The position numbers and the translations under genes were made by a program. From IMG/VR virus record IMGVR_UViG_3300036830_000043, positions 1 to 53,260 of that record: 53,260 nucleotides of DNA; one strand, written 5' to 3'. Source of the stretch: a virus. Shown here piece after piece: positions 1 to 8,121 of the stretch; position 1 is the stretch's first letter; each line of letters starts with the position of its first letter. The notes beneath the pieces were generated by a model, which was not told the DNA's origin, did no database searches, and was given only the letters and a program-made list of their open reading frames with translations.

Positions 1-127
1 TGGGCGCCTTCGTGGGAGCTTGAGCTAACCTACAGCGGGTGGAATTCCAATCCGATGGCCGGGCCGCTTGGTTGGGAGCGCATGAAGCTCTACGGCGGGA
101 AGGGATTTGAAAACGTGGTGCAGGCGG
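1..127. repeat. Terminal direct repeat, left copy
   Basis: Bases 1-127 are identical to 53134-53260, the last 127 bases of the window. The repeat lies inside the DNA polymerase reading frame, and the frame continues correctly across the join. A length of exactly 127 is a common assembler k-mer size, so this is most simply an overlap showing that the contig closes into a circle, rather than a biological terminal repeat. Confidence 0.95.
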
Positions 128-375
128 TGGCCCGGGACATCCAAGTCAACGCCATCATCAATCTTGAGCGCGCGGGCTACCCCGTGGTTATGCAGACCTA
201 TGACGAAGTGGTCTGTGAAGTTCCGGTGATTGAGTGCCTATTCCCCGAAGGCAGCCACAGCAAGGGCGTGGCCAAGCTCGAAGCCATCATGATGGACCTA
301 CCGACATGGGCCAAGGGCTGGCCTATATACGCGAAGGGTGGTTGGATGGGTCAACGCTATGGGAAGTTCGACTAG
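1..375 (+). CDS. DNA polymerase I family A, C-terminal end (continues from 51196)
   Basis: This is the 3' part of the polymerase that starts at 51196. Joining 51196-53133 to 1-375 keeps one open frame and gives a protein of 770 residues. This part carries palm motif C at residues 712-718 (T-Y-D-E-V-V-C), where most family A enzymes have H-D-E; the catalytic Asp (D714) and Glu (E715) are kept, but the His is Tyr. The gene ends with TAG at 373-375. It faces the late operon, whose last gene stops at 448, and I see no clear hairpin terminator in the 72 bases between them. Confidence is high for the family and for the join. Confidence 0.93.
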   Translation, partial: WAPSWELELTYSGWNSNPMAGPLGWERMKLYGGKGFENVVQAVARDIQVNAIINLERAGYPVVMQTYDEVVCEVPVIECLFPEGSHSKGVAKLEAIMMDLPTWAKGWPIYAKGGWMGQRYGKFD

Positions 376-447
376 CAAGAAGCGTGCCAAGGGGTCATGG
401 CAACTGTCTTTAGTAAAATATGGTCTTGGCAAATCTATTTAGTTAAA

Positions 448-888
448 TTAGACGGTGCCGACCAGGTTGGACAGGTAGGCATGCCAATCATCCTTGGTGA
501 AAAAGTGCTCTTCACGCAAGTCTTTGTTGTCATTGTCCCACGATGACCGGCCGAACTTCGAGACAGCGGCCCAATACTCGAAGGCACCCACCGTAGACAT
601 CCCTTCAAGCAGCAGCGCCGCGCGCAGGGTGTCGTCAGCGTAATCCTTGCCCCGGTGTCGGTCCCCGCCATAAAGCCAGTCATGGAGCGCCGCAGGGCGC
701 CTTGAGAGGCCATCGCGGTCAAGATTGGGCAACCAGTCAATCAGGTGGGGGATGCTGGCCATATCGGTTATGAAGCCCTGTGGCACCGTGATGGTTTCCG
801 CACCAGTCTCCCAAATGAGCGGCGCCCCGAACCTCCACAGGTCGGGGCGCCCATCAATTACAATCAAGTTCAATTCGGACTTGAACAT
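448..888 (-). CDS. DUF1353 family phage protein
   Basis: A 146-residue protein matching the DUF1353 pattern: an N-terminal beta region, then G-F-x-T-D-x-A-S-I-P followed by an A-A-x-L-H-D-x-L-Y motif (here P-A-A-L-H-D-W-L-Y, about residues 65-73). The family is common next to phage lysis and tail genes; its function is not established. It is the last gene of the leftward late operon, and its ATG follows directly on the stop of the lipoprotein gene. The position at the end of the lysis cassette suggests a role late in infection, but that is inference. Confidence 0.8.
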   Translation of the reverse strand: MFKSELNLIVIDGRPDLWRFGAPLIWETGAETITVPQGFITDMASIPHLIDWLPNLDRDGLSRRPAALHDWLYGGDRHRGKDYADDTLRAALLLEGMSTVGAFEYWAAVSKFGRSSWDNDNKDLREEHFFTKDDWHAYLSNLVGTV

Positions 889-1305
889 CTACCCGCCGCT
901 GGCTGCAATCACTGCGTTGAGTATCACGGCCACATCGGCTTGCGCCGCTGCCAGGTCCGCGTTGTTTCCAATCTTCGCTGTAATCGCTGCGCCCAAGGCC
1001 ACTTCAAGAATCTTGGCTGCGGCAAGGTCGGCGGCAGGCAGACCGCTGTTTGCAATGGCCTGGTCAACTAGGGCAGAGACAGCCGCCAGCGTGCCGCTGA
1101 CACCCGTATCAGCCACAAGCGCGGCCTTGGCCACCTTGTTGATTTGCGCCGCGGGCACGCCTTTGGATTCCGCTGTGGCCACAGCAACCAGCACCACTGC
1201 GTCAATCACGGGCTGTGCCGCTGGCGTTGTGAGTTGGTTGAAAAATGAACAGGCACACAGCACTAGAACGGCGCAAGCGGTCATGAGGGTTGCAATTGTC
1301 TTCAC
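889..1305 (-). CDS. Small lipoprotein, candidate lysis (o-spanin-like) protein
   Basis: A 138-residue protein with a GTG start that overlaps the upstream stop as GTGA, preceded by GGAG eight bases earlier. Residues 1-18 form a lipoprotein signal: K3, a hydrophobic stretch, then lipobox L-C-A-C, so the mature protein would begin at the second Cys of that box. The rest is very Ala/Val-rich and probably helical, without another membrane segment. It lies directly after the endolysin and holin-like genes, where phages of Gram-negative hosts place outer-membrane spanins. Its sequence is not recognisably Rz1-like and is not proline-rich, so the spanin role is inferred from position and lipidation only. 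Confidence 0.7.
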   Translation of the reverse strand: MKTIATLMTACAVLVLCACSFFNQLTTPAAQPVIDAVVLVAVATAESKGVPAAQINKVAKAALVADTGVSGTLAAVSALVDQAIANSGLPAADLAAAKILEVALGAAITAKIGNNADLAAAQADVAVILNAVIAASGG

Positions 1306-1583
1306 GGGGTTTTCTCCGGGGTTGTGGGGGAAGCGGGCGCAGCAGCTACGGGCGCCGCGGGCACGCCCTTGTCCGCCAGCGAATTGGTGGTGATAACGCG
1401 GCACGCTGCCATCAACAGGCCCGATACGGTCAGCGCGATTTGCAGCGAGCGGCCATGCAGCCCAAGGCTGACCAGCGTGGCTTCGTTGACATAGGGCGCG
1501 AGTTGGCCCAATACAACCAGCAAGCCACCCACCCAAATGGTGATGGACTTGGCGGCGCCTTTGATGCTGGCGGGGGTGTTCAT
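1302..1583 (-). CDS. Small membrane protein, holin candidate
   Basis: A 93-residue protein with hydrophobic segments near residues 14-32 and 41-62, and a Pro/Ala-rich tail rich in P-A-A-P and T-P-E-K. The ATG follows immediately after the endolysin stop at 1584. Size, two membrane spans and position between the M15 endolysin and the lipoprotein fit a class II holin. A second small membrane protein (1979-2260) lies on the other side of the endolysin, so either could be the holin and the other an antiholin or spanin partner. Confidence 0.65.
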   Translation of the reverse strand: MNTPASIKGAAKSITIWVGGLLVVLGQLAPYVNEATLVSLGLHGRSLQIALTVSGLLMAACRVITTNSLADKGVPAAPVAAAPASPTTPEKTP

Positions 1584-1982
1584 TTACATGACTCCGTTGT
1601 GGGTGATCGAGAAGTGAGGCATATCCACACTGCGGAAATAGTAGCCCGCGCAGCACAGGGGGTCAAGGGTAAGCCAATAATCGGCCATGGCCTTAAAGAC
1701 CGGCACCGCGGCTTCGCCCTGTAACCAATTGCCATCCGTGTCAAATGCGTTGAAATCTACCGCGAGCCGCGATAGGTGCAGGCTGTTAGCGATACCGGCA
1801 CCGCTCACCGCGTCAGCCGCAGCTTGCGCAGGTAGGCGCCATGTTTCGCCCCACGTGAGGTTGTAGCCCTGCGTCTCTGCCCACGCGATAAGCTCCGATG
1901 TCAGACGGACGTGGAGCACCTGCCGTTGGTGCAGCGTGCGTGGGTCCGTGTCCGGGGTGTGCGGTGAATAAGGCGGATTCAT
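1584..1982 (-). CDS. Endolysin, M15 (VanY-like) peptidase
   Basis: A 132-residue lysis enzyme predicted to cut the peptide cross-bridges of peptidoglycan as an L-alanyl-D-glutamate or D,D-carboxypeptidase-type zinc peptidase. The zinc ligands of the M15 fold are visible: S67-L-H69 followed by A74-V-D76 (the S-x-H-x4-A-x-D motif) and H123 in D-M-P-H-F-S near the C-terminus. There is no signal peptide, so a holin would be needed to release it. The start ATG overlaps the upstream stop as ATGA. The length is normal for single-domain phage M15 endolysins. Confidence in the family is high. Confidence 0.88.
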   Translation of the reverse strand: MNPPYSPHTPDTDPRTLHQRQVLHVRLTSELIAWAETQGYNLTWGETWRLPAQAAADAVSGAGIANSLHLSRLAVDFNAFDTDGNWLQGEAAVPVFKAMADYWLTLDPLCCAGYYFRSVDMPHFSITHNGVM

Positions 1983-2260
1983 GAATGGCCCCCAATTATG
2001 AGTTTGAGAAGGTACACCACGCCTGCCCCTATTGTACCGCCGATAGCCGACACCGCGGTGATGAAGCCACGCTGCCGGGCCTGGTACACCTGCACCTTTT
2101 GGACACTGGCAACCAACGCTGCGTGCGTCACCTTGTCATCATCAATGTGCGTCTTCAGCGTGTTGGCATGGCCGTCAACCTTGCCTTCAAGTCGGCCAAG
2201 GTCGCCCCGCATGTTTATCAACACGTTGTATATATCGGCATTGGAAACTTCATTGGACAT
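1979..2260 (-). CDS. Coiled-coil protein with C-terminal membrane anchor (lysis cassette)
   Basis: A 93-residue protein with a charged helical N-terminal two thirds (residues 5-62, hydrophobic heptads with many Lys, Asp and His) and one C-terminal membrane span, about residues 66-87, ending G-G-H-S. This layout resembles haemolysin XhlA-like or i-spanin-like lysis proteins. It overlaps the endolysin start by four bases, so the two are probably translationally coupled. It may be a holin accessory or inner-membrane spanin; the sequence does not decide. Confidence 0.62.
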   Translation of the reverse strand: MSNEVSNADIYNVLINMRGDLGRLEGKVDGHANTLKTHIDDDKVTHAALVASVQKVQVYQARQRGFITAVSAIGGTIGAGVVYLLKLIIGGHS

Positions 2261-2262
2261 GG

Positions 2263-4329
2263 CTAGAAGTTCACGTATGACATGGAAGTGAAGGAACTGG
2301 CCACCGGGGTGGTGGCGAAGGTTCCCACTAGAGCTACACCACTTAACGCTATGGTGATGACACCCGTGCCACCACTCGCGATGGAAGCATACCCGGTGAC
2401 CACAGCGCCGTTATTTTCAAATACGGTGGCAAGATATTGCGGCGAAGCCGGGACCGCAGCAGTGCCTACGGTGGCACTTAGGAGAACTGCCGCGGGCGTG
2501 CCGCTGATGGTGCAGGTTATGCGCGGCACCGACAAGAAGACGGTGGTGCCAATCTGCGTCAGCTTCAACGTGGCCGAAGGCGTGGTGGTGCAACCTGACG
2601 TGACTGTCAATGTGGCGGTTGAATTCGTGGTGCCGCCCGAAGATACCGCAACACCATTGATATAGAGAGCCGTTGCATTTAAAGAGCCACTGCCTTGGCC
2701 AGCCCCTGTTGCACCAACTGTAGATAATCCCTGTGAGGTATCAATGGTAAGTGCTGTAGTTCCTTGGGAACCTAAAAGCAATCCAGCATTACTTCCGTCT
2801 ATATAGACTCCGGCCGCTTTAGTTCCCATGTCCAATTGAAACGCGTTGCCGCTATTGCGAACTATAATTGAGCTTGTGGAAGCGGAACTAGTCACACGCA
2901 AACCTTCAGAGCCGGTGACTTGATTGATAGTTAGGGCATCCCCGCTGCTAGCCCCGGATATGGATATAGCAGTGCCGCTTGCAGGTGCGAAGGTATGGTT
3001 GCCGGTCCATGTGGGCGATTGATTAACAGCAGGAACATTTGAATTATTTTTAAAATAGTCGCCCGCGTTGATGGTGCTTAACCCTTTGTCGCCACCCGTG
3101 GGGGAACCAACCGTGACCCCGCCGTCACCTAAGACGTTGAAGTATCCAACGGAACCCGCAGCGTTTATGATTTGTAACGCTGCATCCGCAGATGTGGTGC
3201 CCGCTTTTATTTCAGGACCGAAACTTTGCCCGCTGGTAGTTGAAGCAGAAAATAGAGCCGTTAAGCTATTCGCATTGCCGTTAAATACAGCGGCGATTCC
3301 GCTAGCAGGTGTGAAGGTGTGCAAACCCGTCCACGTGGGCGCAATCGACTGCGACAGCGGGGGCGCCGCATCGGAGCGCATGAACGTGGAGGCCGTGCCA
3401 TTGACCGTGGTCAATCCAATGGTGGCGGTGGGATTCGCGGGGCCTGCGCCTGCTGGCGTTGCCCATACGCCATCACCACGCCAGAAGGTAGTGGATGACG
3501 CTGCGGTGCCGCTGTTCAAATTCGTGGTGGGAAGGTTGCCGGTGACGCCACCGTTGGCCGATGATGCCAGGTTGATTGGCAGCACATCTGCCGCAACAAT
3601 CGCGCGGAATGTCGGCGCTGCGGCCGCTCCGCTGGCCGGTCCAAAAAAGCCCACGTTGGCGCTCTGCGTCGCGAAGCTGCCGGTAAGTGTGCCGGTGCTG
3701 GTGACTGGTGAGCCGCTGACCGTGAATACCGACACCGGCAACGCGAGGCCCACACTTGAGACACCACCGGGCGGGGTGACCCATGTGCCATCGCCACGCC
3801 AGAAGGTCGAAGAGCTTGCGGCCGTGCCGCTGTTTAGATTCGTGACCGGAAGATTTCCAGTAACGCCACCAGCGCCAGAAGCGGCAAGGTTGATAGCAGG
3901 TAAATCAGCACCGACAATGGCACGTAGACCAACAGCGCCCGTGCTGCCGTTAGGTGTGGCAAGGAATTCATTGGCTGTTTGTCCTGTCGCGAAGGTAAGG
4001 GCCAGCGTGCCGGTGTTCGTGATGGGTGAGCCCGCCACGCTGAAGACTGACGGCGCCGTCAAGGCCACGCTGTTGACTGTGCCACCACCTGTGCCCGGGG
4101 GCGTCGCCCACGTGCCGTCACCACGCCAAAAAGTGGTGGAGCTTGCCGACGTGCCCGCGTTCAAATTGGTGACAGGCAGATTGCCTTGCACACATGCGCC
4201 CGCGTTCAGCAAAATATTCTGTGCGTTCCAAGTGCCGGATAGCGCGCACCCTGGTGAAAACACGTTGAAAGTTTGCGCGTGCGCGAGGGAGGCGCACAGA
4301 AGCGCCGCAGCTATGAGTATTTTACGCAT
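2263..4329 (-). CDS. Tail fibre-like protein with Sec signal peptide
   Basis: A 688-residue protein, low in charge and rich in Gly, Thr, Ser and Ala, built from beta repeats typical of phage tail fibres: three copies of N-L-P-x-T-N-L-N-x-G-T followed by T-F-W-R-G-D-G-x-W. The start at 4329 overlaps the upstream stop as TAATG and gives an N-terminus M-R-K-I-L-I-A-A-A-L-L-C-A-S-L-A-H-A, which looks like a cleavable Sec signal ending A-H-A. A longer upstream reading (from 4374) would bury this segment. The signal is unusual for a cytoplasmically assembled virion protein. The gene follows two other fibre-like genes and precedes the lysis cassette, so receptor binding or an exported fibre-like product are both possible. 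Confidence 0.75.
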   Translation of the reverse strand: MRKILIAAALLCASLAHAQTFNVFSPGCALSGTWNAQNILLNAGACVQGNLPVTNLNAGTSASSTTFWRGDGTWATPPGTGGGTVNSVALTAPSVFSVAGSPITNTGTLALTFATGQTANEFLATPNGSTGAVGLRAIVGADLPAINLAASGAGGVTGNLPVTNLNSGTAASSSTFWRGDGTWVTPPGGVSSVGLALPVSVFTVSGSPVTSTGTLTGSFATQSANVGFFGPASGAAAAPTFRAIVAADVLPINLASSANGGVTGNLPTTNLNSGTAASSTTFWRGDGVWATPAGAGPANPTATIGLTTVNGTASTFMRSDAAPPLSQSIAPTWTGLHTFTPASGIAAVFNGNANSLTALFSASTTSGQSFGPEIKAGTTSADAALQIINAAGSVGYFNVLGDGGVTVGSPTGGDKGLSTINAGDYFKNNSNVPAVNQSPTWTGNHTFAPASGTAISISGASSGDALTINQVTGSEGLRVTSSASTSSIIVRNSGNAFQLDMGTKAAGVYIDGSNAGLLLGSQGTTALTIDTSQGLSTVGATGAGQGSGSLNATALYINGVAVSSGGTTNSTATLTVTSGCTTTPSATLKLTQIGTTVFLSVPRITCTISGTPAAVLLSATVGTAAVPASPQYLATVFENNGAVVTGYASIASGGTGVITIALSGVALVGTFATTPVASSFTSMSYVNF
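3451..4187 (-). repeat. Three fibre repeats encoding N-L-N-x-G-T ... F-W-R-G-D-G-x-W
   Basis: Three near-identical units of about 90 bases lie at roughly 4098-4187, 3769-3858 and 3451-3540. Each encodes a G-N-L-P-[VT]-T-N-L-N stretch, then G-T-x-A-S-S and F-W-R-G-D-G-x-W. They are separated by longer, more diverged G-T-L/F-A-T segments, so the full period is about 105-110 residues. This is a known modular repeat of phage tail fibres and a site where copy number could vary. Confidence 0.8.
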
Positions 4330-5054
4330 TACGATTGCACCCAAAGTGAAAGTTGTGTGGAGTAGCGAAGGCATATTGAGTTGTTCGGCACCAACGAAAC
4401 GTTGCCCGGCAAGCGCAAGCGATTCTGTGCGAGTGAACCCGCGTCAAGCGCATTCAGCGTTAAGCTGTGCGAGCTTGACAGATTTGTCACCAACAGATAT
4501 TGGTCATCGGGCGGGGCCGCAATGCCCGTGATGATGACCGACCCTGTGGGCGATAGATCAAGATAGCCAACTTCGGCATTGAATCCGGTGGGGCTGTAAT
4601 CATTGTACGTGGCCGGGGCCACTGCCAATTGCAGCACCAAGGTAGGGTCCGGCTGCAATGATGTCCAACCAGCGCCACCCGTGTCCGGGTCGGTCATGTT
4701 GTTGGCCACCAGCGACAACCAGAAGCCTATGCCCGTGGCCTTCGCGAGCACGGCGCCGACGCCATAGCCACCAATCGCAGTCTGCACAGCCGCGTTGTAT
4801 CCGATGGGTTGGCCTATCTGCGCCGCTGCGCAATATTGAGACAACATTTGAAGTGCGGCATTCATGTCCGCGCCTGACATCGGCACGCCACCCAAGGTGG
4901 GGTCAGTCATCGTCGCTTCGGGGAAACCAAGGTCAAACGATGCGAGCCCTAGGCCCGCGGTGGTCTTCGGTATCAAGCCGCCCGCGTTGATGTACGGGGG
5001 CACCTGGTCAACGCCCCACACTTCAATGATTGGATTGGCAATTGGTGCTGGCAT
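4329..5054 (-). CDS. Tail fibre / tip protein, paralogue of the next upstream gene
   Basis: A 241-residue protein. Its first 130 residues match those of the 5059-6234 product: P-x-I-P-K-T-T-A, D-L-G-F-P, then G-G-V-P and an A-I-G-G-Y motif around residues 90-95, then a D-P-D-x-G turn and G-W. The C-terminal part (about 150-241) is a different beta-rich domain. The pair looks like a duplicated attachment domain with different distal parts. Position after the DUF2612 baseplate gene supports a baseplate-attached fibre. Confidence 0.65.
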   Translation of the reverse strand: MPAPIANPIIEVWGVDQVPPYINAGGLIPKTTAGLGLASFDLGFPEATMTDPTLGGVPMSGADMNAALQMLSQYCAAAQIGQPIGYNAAVQTAIGGYGVGAVLAKATGIGFWLSLVANNMTDPDTGGAGWTSLQPDPTLVLQLAVAPATYNDYSPTGFNAEVGYLDLSPTGSVIITGIAAPPDDQYLLVTNLSSSHSLTLNALDAGSLAQNRLRLPGNVSLVPNNSICLRYSTQLSLWVQS

Positions 5055-5058
5055 GGGG

Positions 5059-6234
5059 CTAGGTTCCTATCGCGATATATGAGACGTTGCAAACGTTGTT
5101 GGAATACTGCGTGAACCCATTTTTGGTCAGCACGGGCGAATTCGCGATGTTGACGCCAAAAAACTCAACACCATTGGAATCTGCCACGCATGTCACGATG
5201 CCATCGCATGTGTTGGGGAAAGCCACCGCGAAGGCGTGCGCTTGGAACGTGCCGACCGTCTGCGCCACGCGGCCAATCTTGACGATGATGGCACCGCCCG
5301 CAATGCTATAGGTGACTTCATTGCCGCTGACGCTGCGCGCGATAAACGCGGACACTGCCTGAAATCGCAAGAAGCCATCCAAGGCTGCATTCATCACGGC
5401 CACGGCGCCAAGCGCGCTGACCGTTTCAATGCCTTCATCTTGGTTCAATCGAGTCACAAACCCATTGCCCAAGTTGTCGCGCTCCATCAGCGTGGAGGCA
5501 ACCGCAGGCACAGAGATGGGCACCGACAGCGGCGCCACAGCGGTTTGTATGTTCGTGCCATCGCAATAGATGGGCGTGGGTTGCGAGGGACCACCGGCCG
5601 GGATAACCACACCCGTGCCGCCCGCGGTCATCAGCTTCAGCGTGAAGGCGCCCGTGCAATTGTTGATGGCCAGCCACGATTGGAAAACCGTGGGCAATGT
5701 GATTTGCACGTTGGCCGTCAGTGCTCCGCTGAATACCAAAAATTGTTTCTTGGCCTGCGCCGCAGTCAGCACCACGTTGGCGTTGGTGAGTCCGGCCACC
5801 AGTGCTTGCCCGTATGAATAAATTGGCACCCAACCCGATGGGCTACCGCCGTCCGGGTCACTGACGTTTGCGTTGACGATACTCAACCATGAGCCACCAG
5901 GAGCGCCCGCGGTGACATCGCTGCTGCCAAGCACTGTGCCCGCGGGATAGCCGCCAATCGCGGCCACAATTGCTGCGTTATACAGCCACGGTTGACCGGC
6001 CTGCATCGCGGCAATCGACGCTGTGATGGCGAAGAGAATGCCGTTGAAATCCGGGCCGAAGGGCGGCACGCCACCGCCGACGATGGGCAGCATGGTGTCA
6101 GGCGGGAAACCCAAGTCATATGAAGCCGCACCCGGTGTGGCCGTGGTCTTGGGTATCGGGTTGGTGATTTGCGGCCCCGCGGCGCTTACCGCAAAGGGCT
6201 CAATCATCACTGGTGGTGTGGTAATGCCTGGCAT
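5059..6234 (-). CDS. Tail fibre protein
   Basis: A 391-residue protein that begins M-P-G-I-T-T-P-P. It shares its N-terminal domain (to about residue 135) with the 4329-5054 product, has a middle beta region (about 145-235, L-T-A-A-Q-A-K-K then Q-I-T-L-P), and a C-terminal beta domain with a V-S-Y-I-A-I-G ending that resembles a small receptor-binding head. It comes five bases after the DUF2612 gene in the same operon. The shared N-terminus is probably the baseplate attachment part, and the C-terminus the host-facing part; that division is inferred. Confidence 0.7.
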   Translation of the reverse strand: MPGITTPPVMIEPFAVSAAGPQITNPIPKTTATPGAASYDLGFPPDTMLPIVGGGVPPFGPDFNGILFAITASIAAMQAGQPWLYNAAIVAAIGGYPAGTVLGSSDVTAGAPGGSWLSIVNANVSDPDGGSPSGWVPIYSYGQALVAGLTNANVVLTAAQAKKQFLVFSGALTANVQITLPTVFQSWLAINNCTGAFTLKLMTAGGTGVVIPAGGPSQPTPIYCDGTNIQTAVAPLSVPISVPAVASTLMERDNLGNGFVTRLNQDEGIETVSALGAVAVMNAALDGFLRFQAVSAFIARSVSGNEVTYSIAGGAIIVKIGRVAQTVGTFQAHAFAVAFPNTCDGIVTCVADSNGVEFFGVNIANSPVLTKNGFTQYSNNVCNVSYIAIGT

Positions 6235-6243
6235 GTTGAAACC

Positions 6244-6906
6244 TTAAGGCGGCAAATAAAACGGACCAAAGCCCATGGGCACCGCGTTGTTGGACTCGCG
6301 GAACCCTACAAAAATGCTGGTGGGTATAATCACGATGCTGGCCAACACGCCAGCGGGACGCGGAAGCACACCACTCTGCGACAATATAGCGAATTCCGTC
6401 ACAGTAAGCGAGAAACGGAACGTGTATTGCATCGTCATCACGGCTGCTTGCCAGGTATCAAGCACATAGCACACGCCCCGACCCGGGAAAAGGTTGCGCA
6501 GGATGTTGTTGAGCGCGGGCGCAGTGGTTGCGCTGATGTTCGCCAGCGCCTTGGCCAAGATCAAAGTGCGGTAGGCCGTGTCCGTCAACACAACCCCGGT
6601 GGTGTTCACCTGGCCGGGGGTATTGAACACGCCTTGGCCAAAGGGCTGCACATCAGGCACCACCGCCCCATCGTGAAAACCAAAGAGCGGATTGGAGCCG
6701 GGCACCGTGAGCAAGCGCGACACGCCAACAATCTTGCCCCATATATCGAGGCCGAAGCCCACAGCGGTGTTGACGTTCCACACGAAATCATAGAACGCGG
6801 CGAAGTTCGCGGCCGGGTCTAGGTACTCATTGACGTTTTGAATCAACTGCAACAGCGTGGGGCTGTTGGCGTACTGGCTGATAATGGTCTGTTCAACGTC
6901 TTCCAT
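6244..6906 (-). CDS. DUF2612 baseplate protein
   Basis: A 220-residue protein with the DUF2612 features: I-I-S-Q-Y-A-N-S-P-T-L at residues 8-18, a W-N-V-N-T-A-x-G-x-G-L-D-x-W-G segment at about 43-57, then T-D-x-A-Y-R-T-L-I-L-A-K-A-L-A-N at about 108-123. The family takes the place of gpI of P2/Mu in this class of contractile phages and probably joins the baseplate wedge to the fibres. It lies between the J-like gene and the fibres, as expected. Confidence 0.85.
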   Translation of the reverse strand: MEDVEQTIISQYANSPTLLQLIQNVNEYLDPAANFAAFYDFVWNVNTAVGFGLDIWGKIVGVSRLLTVPGSNPLFGFHDGAVVPDVQPFGQGVFNTPGQVNTTGVVLTDTAYRTLILAKALANISATTAPALNNILRNLFPGRGVCYVLDTWQAAVMTMQYTFRFSLTVTEFAILSQSGVLPRPAGVLASIVIIPTSIFVGFRESNNAVPMGFGPFYLPP

Positions 6907-6911
6907 GGCGG

Positions 6912-8120
6912 CTACACCAGGCTGACACTGATGTCACCCGCGGCTACGGTCGGTTGCTGGTCGATGCCAATAAGCTGCGCAGTCAGTGTGGGCGTGGCGC
7001 TCCCAAGCAAGATGGAGATGGTGGACACTTCCGGCCCAATCGCTTGGATGGCGCCATAGAACTTCGAGGCCAGCAACAGCGAGCCGACGCGCACGCGGTT
7101 GGACCCATCAGCGCCGTTGAAACTCGCAATGATGGCAGCCTGCACCAAAGCCACGATGTTGGACGGCAGCGTGGAACTATTGGAAATCTGCACCGCAAAC
7201 TTGATGGGCAGGGCCGGGGGCGTCTCCCACGTGATGGTGTAGGTGGGCTGCGGTGGCAGGTAGTTTTGGTCAATCACCGTGCCCGTGGTGTTGCCGTTCA
7301 TGCCGCAGCCCAAATCCTTCTTGGTCCAAATGGCATTGGCGATGTCCTGCGCGGCGCCACCGACCACAGCCACATAGACCGAATGCGCGGCCACGGGGAA
7401 CGCGGTGCTGCCCATGTTGACCGTGGCGTTGGTGGGGTTGTCGATGACGTAGGCATCAATGACCCCGGCAACGTTGAGCACGGCCGCATATATGGCGTCA
7501 GGGGAGCCGTGGCCGTTGAGGGCCACCGACTGTGACCGGCGAAACTCGAAGGCCGCACGTGACTCCACGTTAGCCCCAAGCACGCCATCTGCGACATTGG
7601 TCACAGTGTCGATGCCTGGCAACCCCTGGTAGATTATGGTAACAGTACCAGCCGGGGCGGGTATCGGTCCCAACACCTGGTTGGCGAAAGCCAGGGTGAT
7701 GCTGCCGCCTACGGGTATCTGGCCCGCCTGCGTGCAGACGTAGATGTTGCCGCTGGTGTCCTGTACGCGCGAGCCCACCAGGATGTTGGTGCCCACAGCG
7801 CCGACCAGGAGTACTTGCACCACGGTGGGCAGCCCGGGGTTGCGGTCAATGAAGTAGATGCGCGCAATGGCATCCTGCATGAAGCCGTCCGCAGTGTCCG
7901 GGTCCACCTGGTTGACGAAAAGGGCAAATTGGTCATTGGCGTCCCCGATGATGGCCGCAGTGCTCGATGCAAGCTGACCTTGGGGAGTGTTGAGCGCGGG
8001 GTTGAGATTGCCGCCAAAGGCAGCGTCCATGTCCTGCTGCACGCCATCGAGCACGGCCGATTCCGTGGGGATAACCAGGCCGGTTGGAGTGAACTGAATT
8101 TGGGGAACGCTGGTTGACAT
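6912..8120 (-). CDS. Baseplate J-like protein
   Basis: A 402-residue baseplate wedge protein of the gpJ family (Mu gp47 / P2 J). Visible family signs are G-L-V-I-P at residue 13, an early N-x-x-x-D-P-D-T-A-D-G segment (about 70-80), the R-x-x-F-E-x-R-R-x-x-S-V-A-x-x-G-x-G-S motif near 190-208, and I-N/D-A-Y-V-I-D-N further on. The length is normal. It lies between the gp25-like gene and DUF2612, the usual order for a wedge. Confidence 0.9.
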   Translation of the reverse strand: MSTSVPQIQFTPTGLVIPTESAVLDGVQQDMDAAFGGNLNPALNTPQGQLASSTAAIIGDANDQFALFVNQVDPDTADGFMQDAIARIYFIDRNPGLPTVVQVLLVGAVGTNILVGSRVQDTSGNIYVCTQAGQIPVGGSITLAFANQVLGPIPAPAGTVTIIYQGLPGIDTVTNVADGVLGANVESRAAFEFRRSQSVALNGHGSPDAIYAAVLNVAGVIDAYVIDNPTNATVNMGSTAFPVAAHSVYVAVVGGAAQDIANAIWTKKDLGCGMNGNTTGTVIDQNYLPPQPTYTITWETPPALPIKFAVQISNSSTLPSNIVALVQAAIIASFNGADGSNRVRVGSLLLASKFYGAIQAIGPEVSTISILLGSATPTLTAQLIGIDQQPTVAAGDISVSLV

Positions 8121-8121
8121 G

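Noticed and set aside
725-1724. Rightward open frames of 100-220 codons antisense to the lysis genes
   Set aside because: They are antisense shadows of GC-rich genes: no ribosome sites, Arg/Ala/Pro-rich translation, and they overlap well-supported M15, holin-like and lipoprotein genes.
3068-4531. 487-codon rightward frame opposite the tail fibre gene
   Set aside because: Long only because the opposite strand is repetitive and GC-rich; its translation is low-complexity and mirrors the fibre repeats. The minus-strand fibre has recognisable family repeats and proper start overlap.
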